DNA of 64,000 bases from Massilia eburnea. GTDB taxonomy: Bacteria > Pseudomonadota > Gammaproteobacteria > Burkholderiales > Burkholderiaceae_D. Within the stretch, counting starts at the first letter, position 1. The number at the start of each line of letters is the position of its first letter. Of the stretch, positions 33,598 through 43,135 are shown piece by piece. The position numbers and the translations under genes are program-made. The notes under the pieces were generated by a model that ran no database searches, was not told the DNA's origin, and saw only the letters and a program-made list of their open reading frames with translations. Location: assembly GCF_009720745.1 (NCBI RefSeq), contig NZ_WNKX01000014.1, positions 62,001 through 126,000 of the forward strand. Direction: 5' to 3'.

Positions 33598-35775
33598 ATG
33601 TCAGACAACACTACCACCTCTTTCAGTGCGCTGCGCGCGGCCCTGTCCGAGCGGGTAGTGGCGCCTGGCGCCCATGCTGAATCGCTTGGCGCCTGGCGTC
33701 TCAGCCTGTTGAACGGCATGTGTGCGGCGTCGTGCTACCTGGGTCTCCTGCTCGGGTTTCCTAGTGTGTATCTCAGCGTGCAGAACCAGCTTTGGGCGCT
33801 GGTGGCAGCCGACGCCCTGGCGCTCGGCACGGTCACGCTGCTGCATTTTCGCCACGGTCTGGCCTACCGCTACCGGGCTGCCGCTTTTCTTGCTGTCGTC
33901 TACATCCTCGCAGTAGCGCTACTGTTTGCGGTCGGCACCCTCTCGCAGATTTATCTGCTGGCCGTGCCCGTGCTCAGCGCGCTGCTGTTGGGACGGCGTG
34001 CCGCCATGCTGGCCATCGCAACTTGCAGCGCTACGCTGTTCGCGGCGGGCTACTTCGGCAAAATCCCGCAGGGCACGCCTACCGAGACGGCGACGCCACT
34101 GCTGCACTGGACTGTCATATCCACGAACTTCATGCTGGTGGCGTCGCTGCTGGTCTTGTCCTGCGCCTACCTGCTGCAAAAACTGGAATCGCAAATCGGC
34201 GTGCTGCAGGCGCGTGAAGCGGCGCTGCGCGAGTCGATGGCGGCGCAAAAGGCGGCGGAGGAATCCAATGAGCAGAAGAGCGAATTCCTGGCGATGATCA
34301 GCCACGAAGTGCGCACCCCGCTGGGCGGCGTGATCGGCATGCTGCGCCTGGCGAAAAAGGATGCCAGCCTGTCGTCCGATACGCGCAACAAGCTGCGCAT
34401 CAGCCTGGGCAACGCCGAAGTGCTGCTGCATATCATCAACGACATCCTCGATTTCTCGCGCCTGGAAGCGGGCAAGATGCCGTTCGAAACCATCGACTTC
34501 GACTTGCCCGCCCTGCTCAACGACGTGGTGGCGCTGCTGGCGGACCGCGCGGAGACCAAAGGCATTTCCCTCGTGGCCGACCTGACGCCTGACTTGCCGC
34601 AGTGGTGGCTGGGCGACCCGGTGCGCCTGCGCCAGGTGGTGATGAACCTGGTGGGCAATGGCGTCAAATTCACCGAGCATGGCGAGGTGCGCCTGTCGGC
34701 CCGCGTCACGGCGGGCGGCGGCATCGAATTGACGGTAACGGATACCGGCATCGGCATCGACAACTCGGAACTGGAGCGCCTGTTCCATCGCTTCGAGCAG
34801 GCCAGTGCCGCGACTTCGCGCAAATACGGCGGCGCCGGCCTGGGGCTGGCGATCTGCAGGAACATTGTCGATACCATGGGCGGCGCAATCGATGTGCAAA
34901 GCGCACCTGGGCAGGGCAGCGTGTTCCGCGTCTACCTGCCGCTGCAGGCGGGCCGGCCGGTGCCGGTGCATGCTGCCGGCGTGCGCGTGCGGCACTCGGC
35001 CAGCCTGGCGATCCTGTGCGCGGAAGACGGCAGCACCAACCAGATCATCCTGCGTGAGCTGCTGGGCGATATGGGACATGCCGTGACCATCGCGGAAGAT
35101 GGCGTGGCCGCGCTGGAACGCCTGGCGGAACGCGATTACGACATGGTGATCATGGATAGCCGCATGCCGCGCATGGACGGCGTTGCGGCCTTGCGCCAGC
35201 TGCGTGCTGGCGCCAGCGGAGTGCGCAATCCCGCCGTGCCGGTGATCGCGCTGACCGCCAACGCTGCCGATGACGAGCGCGAACGCTTCATGGCCGCCGG
35301 CGCCAACGGTTTCCTGCCCAAGCCGATCGACGAAGCGAGCCTGCATGCTGAGATCGGCCGCCAGATTGCGTTGCTGCAGGCCGCGAAAACCCCGTCCCTG
35401 GCTGCGCTGGATGCTCTGTTTGTCCAGGAACGGGAACCGGTGCGGCGCACAGCGCCCAGCGCGGCGGTGCGCGCCGCCTTCCTGCGCGAAGCGCCACGCT
35501 TGATGGCTGCGATTCAGGAGGGCCTGGCTGGCAGCGACGCGGCAAAGGTCAGCCTGAATGCGCACACCCTGCTGGGCGGCGCCGGCCTGTTCGGCGCCGT
35601 GGAACTGCGTAGCCTGTGCGGGCAAATCGAATCGATGGCCGAGGCCAGGCAGTTGTCCAGCCTTGCGCCGCTGGTCGACGCGCTGGAAATCGAACTCGCG
35701 GCCGCACTCGCGGCACTGGCGCCAGCGCCGCAGCCGGCGCCGCAGCCGGCGCCGGCACTCGAGCCGGCGCAATAG
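33598..35775 (+). CDS. RpfC-like hybrid sensor histidine kinase
   Basis: A 725-residue inner-membrane hybrid kinase. Five or so membrane helices fill residues 38-205. Then come the HisKA domain with SEFLAMISHEVRTPLGG (His near residue 237), the ATPase domain (LVGNGVKFTEHGEV, DTGIGID, GGAGLGLAIC), a receiver domain (about residues 468-585; VIMDSRMPRMDG, TANAADDER, GFLPKPID) and a C-terminal Hpt domain with AHTLLGGAGLFGA. This order is that of RpfC, the DSF receptor, but no rpfF lies nearby. The last 20 residues are an Ala/Pro/Gln repeat. Confidence 0.92.
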   Translation: MSDNTTTSFSALRAALSERVVAPGAHAESLGAWRLSLLNGMCAASCYLGLLLGFPSVYLSVQNQLWALVAADALALGTVTLLHFRHGLAYRYRAAAFLAVVYILAVALLFAVGTLSQIYLLAVPVLSALLLGRRAAMLAIATCSATLFAAGYFGKIPQGTPTETATPLLHWTVISTNFMLVASLLVLSCAYLLQKLESQIGVLQAREAALRESMAAQKAAEESNEQKSEFLAMISHEVRTPLGGVIGMLRLAKKDASLSSDTRNKLRISLGNAEVLLHIINDILDFSRLEAGKMPFETIDFDLPALLNDVVALLADRAETKGISLVADLTPDLPQWWLGDPVRLRQVVMNLVGNGVKFTEHGEVRLSARVTAGGGIELTVTDTGIGIDNSELERLFHRFEQASAATSRKYGGAGLGLAICRNIVDTMGGAIDVQSAPGQGSVFRVYLPLQAGRPVPVHAAGVRVRHSASLAILCAEDGSTNQIILRELLGDMGHAVTIAEDGVAALERLAERDYDMVIMDSRMPRMDGVAALRQLRAGASGVRNPAVPVIALTANAADDERERFMAAGANGFLPKPIDEASLHAEIGRQIALLQAAKTPSLAALDALFVQEREPVRRTAPSAAVRAAFLREAPRLMAAIQEGLAGSDAAKVSLNAHTLLGGAGLFGAVELRSLCGQIESMAEARQLSSLAPLVDALEIELAAALAALAPAPQPAPQPAPALEPAQ

Positions 35776-35791
35776 CCAGGCCGCTGGCAGC

Positions 35792-36628
35792 TTAGCCTGC
35801 GGCGCCGAGCTGTTCGCCCAATTCCTTGCCGCGTGCTGCGGCGGCTTTGACGGCGGCGATGATGGCGGCCTTCACGCCGCTCGCTTCCATGCTGGTCAGC
35901 GCGGCGTACGTGGTGCCGCCTTTCGACGTCACCTTCTCGCGCAAGACCGGCACCGGATCGGCTGATTCCACGGCCAGTTGGGCCGCGCCGGTGAAAGTCG
36001 CCATGGCCAGCTGCTTGCCCTGCTCCGCCGTCAGCCCCAGTTCCTGGGCCGCCTGCTGCATCGCTTCGATGAAATAGAACACATAGGCCGGGCCGCTGCC
36101 CGAAACCGCCGTCACCGCATCGATCTTCGACTCATCGTCCAGCCACACCGTTTCACCAACGGCGCGCAGGATCTGGTCGGCCGCCTCGCGCTGCGCAGTG
36201 CTCACGCCCGACGAGGCGACCATGCCAGTCACCCCCTTGCCGATCAGGGCCGGGGTATTGGGCATGGTGCGCACGATGGCCTGGTAGCCGCCCAGCCAAC
36301 GCGACAAATCCTGCGCGCGGATGCCGGCCGCAATCGACAGCACGAGCGGCGAACGGCCCGCCGCCCGCGCTGCTTGCAGCAGCGGCAGCAGCTGCTGCGT
36401 CACTTCATGCATCACCTGCGGCTTGACCGCCAGCACCAGCACCTCGGCTGCGCCAACGGCCTCGCCGGCGACGCCAGCAACGGTTACGCCATATTCCTGG
36501 CGCAGCTTTTCCAGCGAAGCCGGGTTCGGGTCCACCACGTGGATATTGCCCCCCGGGGTCAGCTTGCCGGCCAGGCCGGCGATCAGGGCGGCAGCCATAT
36601 TGCCGCCGCCAATGAATGCGATCTTCAT
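35792..36628 (-). CDS. proC: Pyrroline-5-carboxylate reductase
   Basis: Last step of proline synthesis: NADPH-dependent reduction of pyrroline-5-carboxylate. The 278-residue protein begins with the nucleotide motif IAFIGGGNMAAALIAGL, has VLAVKPQVM and VRTMPNTPALIGKG, and the C-terminal signature DAVTAVSGSGPAYVFYFIEAMQ (core SGSGPAY) and TSKGGTTYAAL. It follows yggS after 3 bases, a common arrangement. Confidence 0.97.
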   Translation of the reverse strand: MKIAFIGGGNMAAALIAGLAGKLTPGGNIHVVDPNPASLEKLRQEYGVTVAGVAGEAVGAAEVLVLAVKPQVMHEVTQQLLPLLQAARAAGRSPLVLSIAAGIRAQDLSRWLGGYQAIVRTMPNTPALIGKGVTGMVASSGVSTAQREAADQILRAVGETVWLDDESKIDAVTAVSGSGPAYVFYFIEAMQQAAQELGLTAEQGKQLAMATFTGAAQLAVESADPVPVLREKVTSKGGTTYAALTSMEASGVKAAIIAAVKAAAARGKELGEQLGAAG

Positions 36629-36631
36629 TTC

Positions 36632-37339
36632 CTATCCTTTGTTGTATTGGCGCGCGCCAAAAATGGCCGAGCCGACGCGCACGATGGTCGCGCCCTCGTG
36701 GATCGCCGGCCGCATATCGGCCGACATCCCCATCGACAGGGTATCGAGTGCGATGCCTTCGGCGCGCAGTTGTTCGTAGAGTTCACGCAGCACGCGGAAG
36801 GCCGCGCGCTGCCTGTCGAAATCGTCTTCCGGCTCGGGGATGGCCATCAAGCCGCGCAAGACAAGGCGCGGCAGCGCGGCCACGGTACGGGCCAGCGCTG
36901 CGGCGTCGGCGGGCAGCACGCCACTTTTGCTGGCCTCCCCGCTGGTGTTGACCTGGATGCACACCTGCAGCGGATGCAGGCCCTCGGGCCGCTGCTCGCT
37001 CAAGCGCTGCGCAATCTTCTCGCGCTCAATCGTGTGCACCCAATCGAAGTTTTCGGCTATAAGACGCGTCTTATTGCTCTGGATTGGTCCGATAAAATGC
37101 CACTCGAGCGGCGTACAGCTGCGCATCTTCGCCAGTTGCCCGATCTTCTCCACGCCTTCCTGCACATAGTTCTCGCCGAAGGCGCGCTGTCCGGCCAGCA
37201 CCGCCTCGAACACGGCCTGCGCCGGGAAGGTCTTGGAGACGGCCAGCAGCTGGACTTCGTTGGGCATACGCTGCGCTTCGCGTGCGGCAACGTTAATTGC
37301 TTCAGTAACAACTTGCAAGTTGTGGGCTATTGTGGACAT
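36632..37339 (-). CDS. yggS: YggS-family pyridoxal-phosphate homeostasis protein
   Basis: Cytoplasmic PLP-binding protein (PLPBP) that manages free pyridoxal phosphate and affects amino acid balance. The 235-residue protein contains LLAVSKTFPA with the PLP lysine, FGENYVQEG, WHFIGPIQSNKTR, and SMGMSADMRPAI and GSAIFGAR. ATG 37339 (MSTIAHNL) is preferred; an ATG seven codons earlier is also possible. The gene is divergent from pilT by 57 bases. Confidence 0.95.
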   Translation of the reverse strand: MSTIAHNLQVVTEAINVAAREAQRMPNEVQLLAVSKTFPAQAVFEAVLAGQRAFGENYVQEGVEKIGQLAKMRSCTPLEWHFIGPIQSNKTRLIAENFDWVHTIEREKIAQRLSEQRPEGLHPLQVCIQVNTSGEASKSGVLPADAAALARTVAALPRLVLRGLMAIPEPEDDFDRQRAAFRVLRELYEQLRAEGIALDTLSMGMSADMRPAIHEGATIVRVGSAIFGARQYNKG

Positions 37340-37396
37340 AATCGAATGAGACAGGGCCAAGCTTTTTTGGCTATTGAAAAAGCACAGGGATTATAA

Positions 37397-38440
37397 ATGG
37401 ACATTTCCGAACTTCTCGCATTCTCCGTCAAGAACAAGGCATCTGACTTGCACCTGTCTGCAGGCTTGCCGCCGATGATCCGCGTGCACGGCGACGTGCG
37501 CCGCATCAACCTTCCGCCGCTGGAGCACAAGGACGTGCACGGCATGATCTATGACATCATGAACGACGGCCAGCGCAAGGCTTATGAAGAGATGCTGGAA
37601 TGCGACTTTTCGTTCGCAATTCCGGGCCTGGCGCGTTTCCGCGTCAACGCCTACAACCAGGAACGCGGCGCGGCCGCCGTGCTGCGTACCATTCCTTCCA
37701 AGATCCTGTCGCTGGAAGAACTGAACGCACCCAAGATCTTCGCCGATTTCGCCATGAAGCCGCGCGGCCTGGTGCTGGTGACCGGCCCGACCGGTTCCGG
37801 CAAGTCGACCACGCTGGCGGCGATGATCAACCATCTCAACGAAAACGAGTACGGCCACATCCTGACCATCGAGGACCCGATCGAATTCGTGCACGAATCG
37901 AAGAAGTGCCTGATCAACCAGCGCGAAGTGGGTCCGCATACGCTGTCCTTCAACAACGCACTGCGCTCGGCGCTGCGGGAAGACCCGGACGCCATCCTGG
38001 TGGGCGAGTTGCGCGACCTGGAAACCATCCGCCTGGCGCTGTCGGCCGCCGAAACCGGCCACCTGGTGTTCGGCACCCTGCACACCTCGTCCGCCGCGAA
38101 AACCATCGACCGTATCATCGACGTGTTCCCGGCCGAAGAAAAGGAAATGGTGCGCGCCATGCTGTCCGAATCGCTGCAGGCCGTCATTTCCCAGACGCTG
38201 CTCAAGACCAAGGACGGTTCCGGCCGCGTCGCCGCACACGAAATCATGGTCGGCACGCCGGCGATCCGTAACCTGATCCGCGAAGCGAAGATCGCGCAGA
38301 TGTATTCCTCGATCCAGACCGGCAACAACGTCGGCATGCAGACGCTGGACCAGAACCTGACGGACCTGGTCCGCCGCAACATCATCTCGCCGGTCGCCGC
38401 GCGCGCCGCCGCCAAGATTCCCGACAACTTCCCAGGCTAA
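37397..38440 (+). CDS. pilT: Type IV pilus retraction ATPase PilT
   Basis: Hexameric cytoplasmic motor that depolymerises type IV pili, driving twitching motility and DNA uptake. The 347-residue product has the N-terminal MDISELLAFSVKNKASDLHLSAG, Walker A TGPTGSGKSTT, Asp box, Walker B VGELRDLETI, the AIRNLIRE motif essential for retraction, and IQTGNNVGMQTLDQ. It lies 5 bases before pilU. A GCTTTTT/AAAAAGC inverted repeat lies in the upstream gap. Confidence 0.97.
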   Translation: MDISELLAFSVKNKASDLHLSAGLPPMIRVHGDVRRINLPPLEHKDVHGMIYDIMNDGQRKAYEEMLECDFSFAIPGLARFRVNAYNQERGAAAVLRTIPSKILSLEELNAPKIFADFAMKPRGLVLVTGPTGSGKSTTLAAMINHLNENEYGHILTIEDPIEFVHESKKCLINQREVGPHTLSFNNALRSALREDPDAILVGELRDLETIRLALSAAETGHLVFGTLHTSSAAKTIDRIIDVFPAEEKEMVRAMLSESLQAVISQTLLKTKDGSGRVAAHEIMVGTPAIRNLIREAKIAQMYSSIQTGNNVGMQTLDQNLTDLVRRNIISPVAARAAAKIPDNFPG

Positions 38441-38445
38441 ACCAC

Positions 38446-39582
38446 ATGGAACGCGACCAGGCTTCAAAATTCATGTTCGACCTGCTGCGCCTGATGGTCA
38501 GCAAAAAAGGTTCGGACTTGTTCATCACCGCCGGCTTCCCGCCGGCCATCAAGATCGACGGCAAGATGACGCCCGTCTCGGCCCAGGCATTGACCCCGGC
38601 CCATACGGCCGACCTGGCCCGTTCGATCATGAACGACAAACAGACTGCATCGTTCGAGCAGACCAAGGAAGCCAACTTCGCCATCAGCCCCGGCGACCTA
38701 GGGCGCTTCCGTGTCTCGGCCTTCGTGCAAATGAGCTGCGTGGGCATGGTGCTGCGTACCATCAACAGCTCGATCCCGGAATTCGACGACCTGGGCCTGC
38801 CGCCGGTGCTGAAGGACGTGATCATGTCCAAGCGCGGCCTGGTGATCATGGTCGGCGCTACCGGTTCCGGTAAATCGACTACGTTGGCGGCCATGGTCGG
38901 TCACCGCAACCAGAACAGCCACGGCCACATCATCACGATCGAAGACCCGGTCGAATTCGTGCACCCGCACCGCAACTGCATCATCACGCAGCGCGAAGTG
39001 GGCGTCGATACCGAGGACTGGGAAATCGCGCTGAAGAACACCCTGCGCCAGGCGCCGGACGTGATCCAGATCGGCGAGATCCGCGACCGCCAGACCATGG
39101 ACCACGCAATCGCGTTCGCCGAAACCGGCCACCTGTGCCTGGCCACCCTGCACGCCAACAGCTCCAACCAGGCGCTGGACCGTATCATCAACTTCTTCCC
39201 TGAAGAGCGCCGCCAGCAGCTGCTGATGGACTTGTCCCTGAACCTGAAGGGCATGATCTCGCAGCGCCTGATCCCGAAAAAGGATGCCAAGGGCCGCGCC
39301 GTGGCGGTGGAGATCATGCTGAATTCCCCGCTGATCGCGGACCTGATCTTCAAGGGCCAGGTGCACGAGATCAAGGAACTGATGAAGCGCTCGCGCGAAC
39401 TGGGCATGCAAACCTTCGACCAGGCTCTGTTCGACCTGTACGAAGCCGGCGCCATCACCTATGAAGATGCGCTGCGCAACGCGGACTCGGTCAACGATTT
39501 GCGCCTGGCCATCAAGCTGGAATCGAAGGAAGCGAAGAACCGTGACCTGGCGGCCGGCACCGAGCATCTGGGGATCATCTGA
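38446..39582 (+). CDS. pilU: Type IV pilus accessory ATPase PilU
   Basis: PilT-dependent retraction ATPase. The 378-residue protein shows MERDQASKFMFDLLRLMVSKKGSDLF (key segment KKGSDLF), Walker A GATGSGKST, IGEIRDRQTMDHAIAFAETGH and ATLHANSSNQALDRI. It follows pilT after 5 bases and its stop overlaps the glutathione peroxidase start (TGATG). It closely resembles the second pilU-like protein at 29144, but lacks its acidic tail. Confidence 0.96.
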   Translation: MERDQASKFMFDLLRLMVSKKGSDLFITAGFPPAIKIDGKMTPVSAQALTPAHTADLARSIMNDKQTASFEQTKEANFAISPGDLGRFRVSAFVQMSCVGMVLRTINSSIPEFDDLGLPPVLKDVIMSKRGLVIMVGATGSGKSTTLAAMVGHRNQNSHGHIITIEDPVEFVHPHRNCIITQREVGVDTEDWEIALKNTLRQAPDVIQIGEIRDRQTMDHAIAFAETGHLCLATLHANSSNQALDRIINFFPEERRQQLLMDLSLNLKGMISQRLIPKKDAKGRAVAVEIMLNSPLIADLIFKGQVHEIKELMKRSRELGMQTFDQALFDLYEAGAITYEDALRNADSVNDLRLAIKLESKEAKNRDLAAGTEHLGII

Positions 39583-40067
39583 TGACCACTGTTTTCGACT
39601 TCAGTGCCGACAGCCTGGCCGGCCAGCCGGTCGACCTGGCGCAGTACAGGGGCAAGGTGCTGCTGATCGTGAACACCGCCAGCAAATGCGGCTTCACGCC
39701 CCAGTACCAGGGGCTGGAGGAATTGCACAAGGAGTTCGCCGGCCAGCCTTTCGAGGTGCTGGGCTTCCCCTGCAACCAGTTCGGCCAGCAGGAGCCGGGC
39801 AGCGCTGAGGAAATCGGCGCCTTCTGCGAAAAGAACTATGGCGTCACCTTCCCGGTGTTCGCCAAGATCGACGTCAACGGCGACAACGCGCACCCGCTGT
39901 ACCAGCACCTGAAAAAGAACGCGCCGGGCATCCTGGGCACGGAAGGCATCAAATGGAACTTCACCAAGTTCCTGGTGCGCAAGGACGGCACGATTGCCGG
40001 CCGCTATGCCCCAACCACCAAGCCCGCCGAACTGGCGGGCGACATCAGGAAGCTGTTAGCGGAATAA
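39582..40067 (+). CDS. Glutathione peroxidase family protein
   Basis: A 161-residue thiol peroxidase of the glutathione peroxidase fold (probably thioredoxin-dependent in bacteria). The peroxidatic cysteine is in NTASKCGFTPQYQGL, the resolving region contains GFPCNQFGQQEPG, and the tetrad is completed by KWNFTKFLV. It is joined to pilU by TGATG and to the MHYT kinase by a 14-base gap, an unusual setting that suggests co-expression with pilus genes. Confidence 0.95.
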   Translation: MTTVFDFSADSLAGQPVDLAQYRGKVLLIVNTASKCGFTPQYQGLEELHKEFAGQPFEVLGFPCNQFGQQEPGSAEEIGAFCEKNYGVTFPVFAKIDVNGDNAHPLYQHLKKNAPGILGTEGIKWNFTKFLVRKDGTIAGRYAPTTKPAELAGDIRKLLAE

Positions 40068-40081
40068 GGGGGCGCGCCGCC

Positions 40082-43000
40082 ATGGGCGAGGTCAGGCTGT
40101 ATTTGATCCAGCTATTTTCACCGCCTGCTGACCCGGCGCTACTCACTTACGGGATTTACGATCCCTGGCTGGTCATCCTGTCCGTGGTGGTGGCCAGCTT
40201 TTCCTCCGCCATGGGGCTGCAGATGGCCGGCCAGGCCGCACGCAGCGGCCGGCCTGCGCTGCGCCTGGCGGCACTCGTCACAGGCAGCCTGGCGCTGGGC
40301 AGCGGCGTGTGGGCCATGCACTTCATCGGCATGCTGGCGTTTAACCTGTGCACGCCGGTTTCCTACGACCCCGTGATTACCTTGCTGTCGATGTTGCCCA
40401 GCATCGCCGCCTCCACCGTCGCCCTGTCCCTGCTGAGCCGCAAGCGGATCGGCTTGCGCAGCCTGCTGGTGGGCGGGGTGCTGGTCGGCGCCGGCATCGG
40501 CGCCATGCACTACACCGGCATGGCCGCCCTGCGCTCGGCCCTGCAGCTGCGCTACGATCCCTGGATGTTCGCGCTCTCAATCGTGGTGGCGGTGGCGCTG
40601 GCGACCCTGGCGCTGTGGGTGCGCTTTGGGCTGCAAGGCTTGCGCGGGCGCCTCGGCGAGGCCGGCAGCGTGGTCGCCGCCGGCATCATCATGGGCTGCG
40701 CCATCGCGGGCATGCACTACACGGGCATGGCTGCCGCGCGCTTCGTCGGCCGGGTGCCGCTCGATCCTGCCAGCGGCATCGCCAATGCCGGCTTCCTGGC
40801 GCTGGCGGTGACCATGACCACGGCGCTGCTGACGGCACTGGTGGTGTCGGCCAACGGCATGCTGCGCTACCGCATCCTGTTCCACCACGTGAGCGAACTG
40901 GAACAGGCGCTGCGCACCAGCGAGGAGCAGCTGCGTTCCCTGATCACGAACATCCCCGGCATCACCTTCCGCTGCCGCAATGCGCCGGGCTGGCCGCTGG
41001 TATTCGTCAGCGACGCCATCGAAAGCATGACCGGCTATCCTGCCGCCGATTTCACTGGCAACCCGCCGAAACGGCTGTTCGGTGAGCTGGTGCATCCGGA
41101 AGACTGGCCTTCGGTGCAGAAAGGTGCTCGCGCCGCAGTCGAACAGCGCCGCCCCTTCACGCTGGAATACCGCATCATCCACCGCGATGGCAGCATCCAC
41201 TGGTTCTGGGGCAACGGCAACGTGGTGCTGGGCCCGAGCGGCGAGGTCGAGCTGCTGGACGGCGTGGTGCTGGACATCAGCAACCGGCGCCTGATGGAGC
41301 AGGACCTGCGCCTGGCCAAGGAACGCGCCGAGCAGGCCGCCGCGGCGCGCGCCGCCTTCCTGGCCAACATGAGCCATGAGATCCGTACGCCGATGAATTC
41401 CATCCTGGGCTTCACCGACGTGCTGTTGAACGGCGAATTGACCGCGCCGCAGCGGCGTCACCTGGACACGGTGCGCAATGCCGGCCGCTCTCTGCTGCGG
41501 CTGCTGAACGCCATCCTCGACACGGCCAAGCTGGATAAGGGGGCGGTGGAACTCGAGCTGCACGATTTCAGCCTGCTCGCGCTGACGGACGAATTGTCCT
41601 CCACCATGGGCAATGCCGCCAAAGCCAAGGGATTGGAGATGTCCCTGCACTACGACCCTGCCCTGCCGAACTGGATCCACGGCGACGAGCTGCGCGTACG
41701 GCAGGTATTGACCAACCTGATGGACAACGCCATCAAGTTCACCAGCCAGGGCGGCGTATCGCTGGCGGCGAGCCTGGAGCGCGAAGGCGAGCGGCGCATG
41801 GTGCATTTCGCCGTCAGCGATACCGGCATCGGCATTGCGCCGGACCGCATGCAGGCCATTTTCGAGCCCTTCGTCCAGGCCGACGCGTCGATGAACCGGC
41901 GCTTCGGCGGCACCGGCCTTGGCACCACCATCTGCAAGCAGCTCGTCGAGCTGATGGGCGGCCGGCTGCGGGCTGAAAGCACGCTGGGCAAAGGCAGCAC
42001 CTTCCACGTCACCCTGCCCTTGCTGGCGGCGCGCGACGAAGCGGTGCGCAGCGCCGCGGCGCCAACCTTGCTGCCGCCAATGCATATCCTGGCTGCCGAC
42101 GACGTCCCGCAAAACCTGGAAGTGCTGTTGCTGCTGCTGGCCAAGCTTGGACACACGGTGACGGGAGCCAGCGACGGCGCGATGGCGGCGCAGCTGGCGT
42201 CGGAAGCGACGTTCGACGCCATCCTGATGGACGTGCAGATGCCCGGCATGGATGGCCTGGAAGCGACGCGCCGCATCCGCGCCGACGAAGCTTCGCAGGG
42301 ACGCAGGCGCACGCCCGTCATCGCCATGACAGCCAGCGTGCTGGAACGCGACCGGGAAGCGACGCGCGAGGCGGGCATGGACGGTTTCACGACCAAACCG
42401 GTCGACGTCGCCGTGCTGACGCAGGAATTGGCGCGCGTGCTGGGCATGCCGGCCGGCGCGCCGCAACTGGCGCCGCCGGCCGCGCCGGTGCGTGGCATGG
42501 TGCTGGACATCGAACAGGGGCTGGCCCGTTGGGCCGGGCAGCATGAGGCCTATCAGCGCGCATTGCGGCGCTATGCCCACGAAAACGAGAATGCCGGGCG
42601 GGAACTCAAGGCCGCGATGGCGGCCGGCCAGCATGCCGATTGCGCCACCCTGGCGCACCGCATGCGCGGCGCGGCTGCCAACCTCGGCATGGAACAACTG
42701 GCCGATGCGCTATGGCGCCTCGAGCGCGGCCTGCAGGAACCGGATGGGCGGGCGGAACTGCCGGCACTGCTGGAACTGGCCGTGGTTCGCTTGTCCGAGA
42801 CGCTGGCTGCCGTGTGGGCGCACGACGCCGCCTTGCGCCAACGGCGTGCCGCGGCCGACGTCCCGGCCGCCGCGGCGACCGCCAGCCCGGCTTCCGTCGC
42901 GCTGGACCTGCAACACGTGCATGCCCTGGGCGACGCGATGCTGCAGTCACTGGAACGCGGCAGCTTCGACCAGCACGAGATGGCGGCGCTGGCCGAAGCA

Positions 43001-43135
43001 TTGCGCGGCTGCGTCGCCGCGGAACGCCTGCAAGCCTTGCAGCGTGCGCTGGACGACTTCGATTTCGAGGCCGCACGCAGCGCCCTGCAAGCATTGCTCG
43101 AAGAATGCATGAATACGCAAAAGGATCCACCATGA
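40082..43135 (+). CDS. MHYT-PAS hybrid sensor histidine kinase
   Basis: A 1017-residue membrane hybrid kinase. The N-terminal MHYT domain (about residues 25-275) has three copies of the motif in WAMHFIGM, GAMHYTGM and GMHYTGM, proposed to sense oxygen, CO or NO through copper. A PAS domain (about 280-400) follows, then HisKA FLANMSHEIRTPMNS, ATPase (DNAIKFTSQGGV, DTGIGIAP, GGTGLGTTIC), a receiver (LMDVQMPGMDG, TTKPVD) and an Hpt domain (LAHRMRGAAANLG). The start ATG 40082 is given; longer frames overlap gpx. Its stop overlaps the next gene by ATGA. Confidence 0.94.
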   Translation: MGEVRLYLIQLFSPPADPALLTYGIYDPWLVILSVVVASFSSAMGLQMAGQAARSGRPALRLAALVTGSLALGSGVWAMHFIGMLAFNLCTPVSYDPVITLLSMLPSIAASTVALSLLSRKRIGLRSLLVGGVLVGAGIGAMHYTGMAALRSALQLRYDPWMFALSIVVAVALATLALWVRFGLQGLRGRLGEAGSVVAAGIIMGCAIAGMHYTGMAAARFVGRVPLDPASGIANAGFLALAVTMTTALLTALVVSANGMLRYRILFHHVSELEQALRTSEEQLRSLITNIPGITFRCRNAPGWPLVFVSDAIESMTGYPAADFTGNPPKRLFGELVHPEDWPSVQKGARAAVEQRRPFTLEYRIIHRDGSIHWFWGNGNVVLGPSGEVELLDGVVLDISNRRLMEQDLRLAKERAEQAAAARAAFLANMSHEIRTPMNSILGFTDVLLNGELTAPQRRHLDTVRNAGRSLLRLLNAILDTAKLDKGAVELELHDFSLLALTDELSSTMGNAAKAKGLEMSLHYDPALPNWIHGDELRVRQVLTNLMDNAIKFTSQGGVSLAASLEREGERRMVHFAVSDTGIGIAPDRMQAIFEPFVQADASMNRRFGGTGLGTTICKQLVELMGGRLRAESTLGKGSTFHVTLPLLAARDEAVRSAAAPTLLPPMHILAADDVPQNLEVLLLLLAKLGHTVTGASDGAMAAQLASEATFDAILMDVQMPGMDGLEATRRIRADEASQGRRRTPVIAMTASVLERDREATREAGMDGFTTKPVDVAVLTQELARVLGMPAGAPQLAPPAAPVRGMVLDIEQGLARWAGQHEAYQRALRRYAHENENAGRELKAAMAAGQHADCATLAHRMRGAAANLGMEQLADALWRLERGLQEPDGRAELPALLELAVVRLSETLAAVWAHDAALRQRRAAADVPAAAATASPASVALDLQHVHALGDAMLQSLERGSFDQHEMAALAEALRGCVAAERLQALQRALDDFDFEAARSALQALLEECMNTQKDPP

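Noticed and set aside
33919..35772. 617-residue minus-strand frame opposite the RpfC-like kinase
   Set aside because: Shadow of the kinase gene; no domain, no ribosome site and no coupling.
37357..37390. GCTTTTT/AAAAAGC inverted repeat between yggS and pilT as a terminator
   Set aside because: Both genes start here and diverge, so a terminator would serve no purpose; the repeat may be chance.
40577..42697. 706-residue minus-strand frame opposite the MHYT kinase
   Set aside because: Shadow frame caused by codon bias; the plus strand has unbroken sensor kinase domains.
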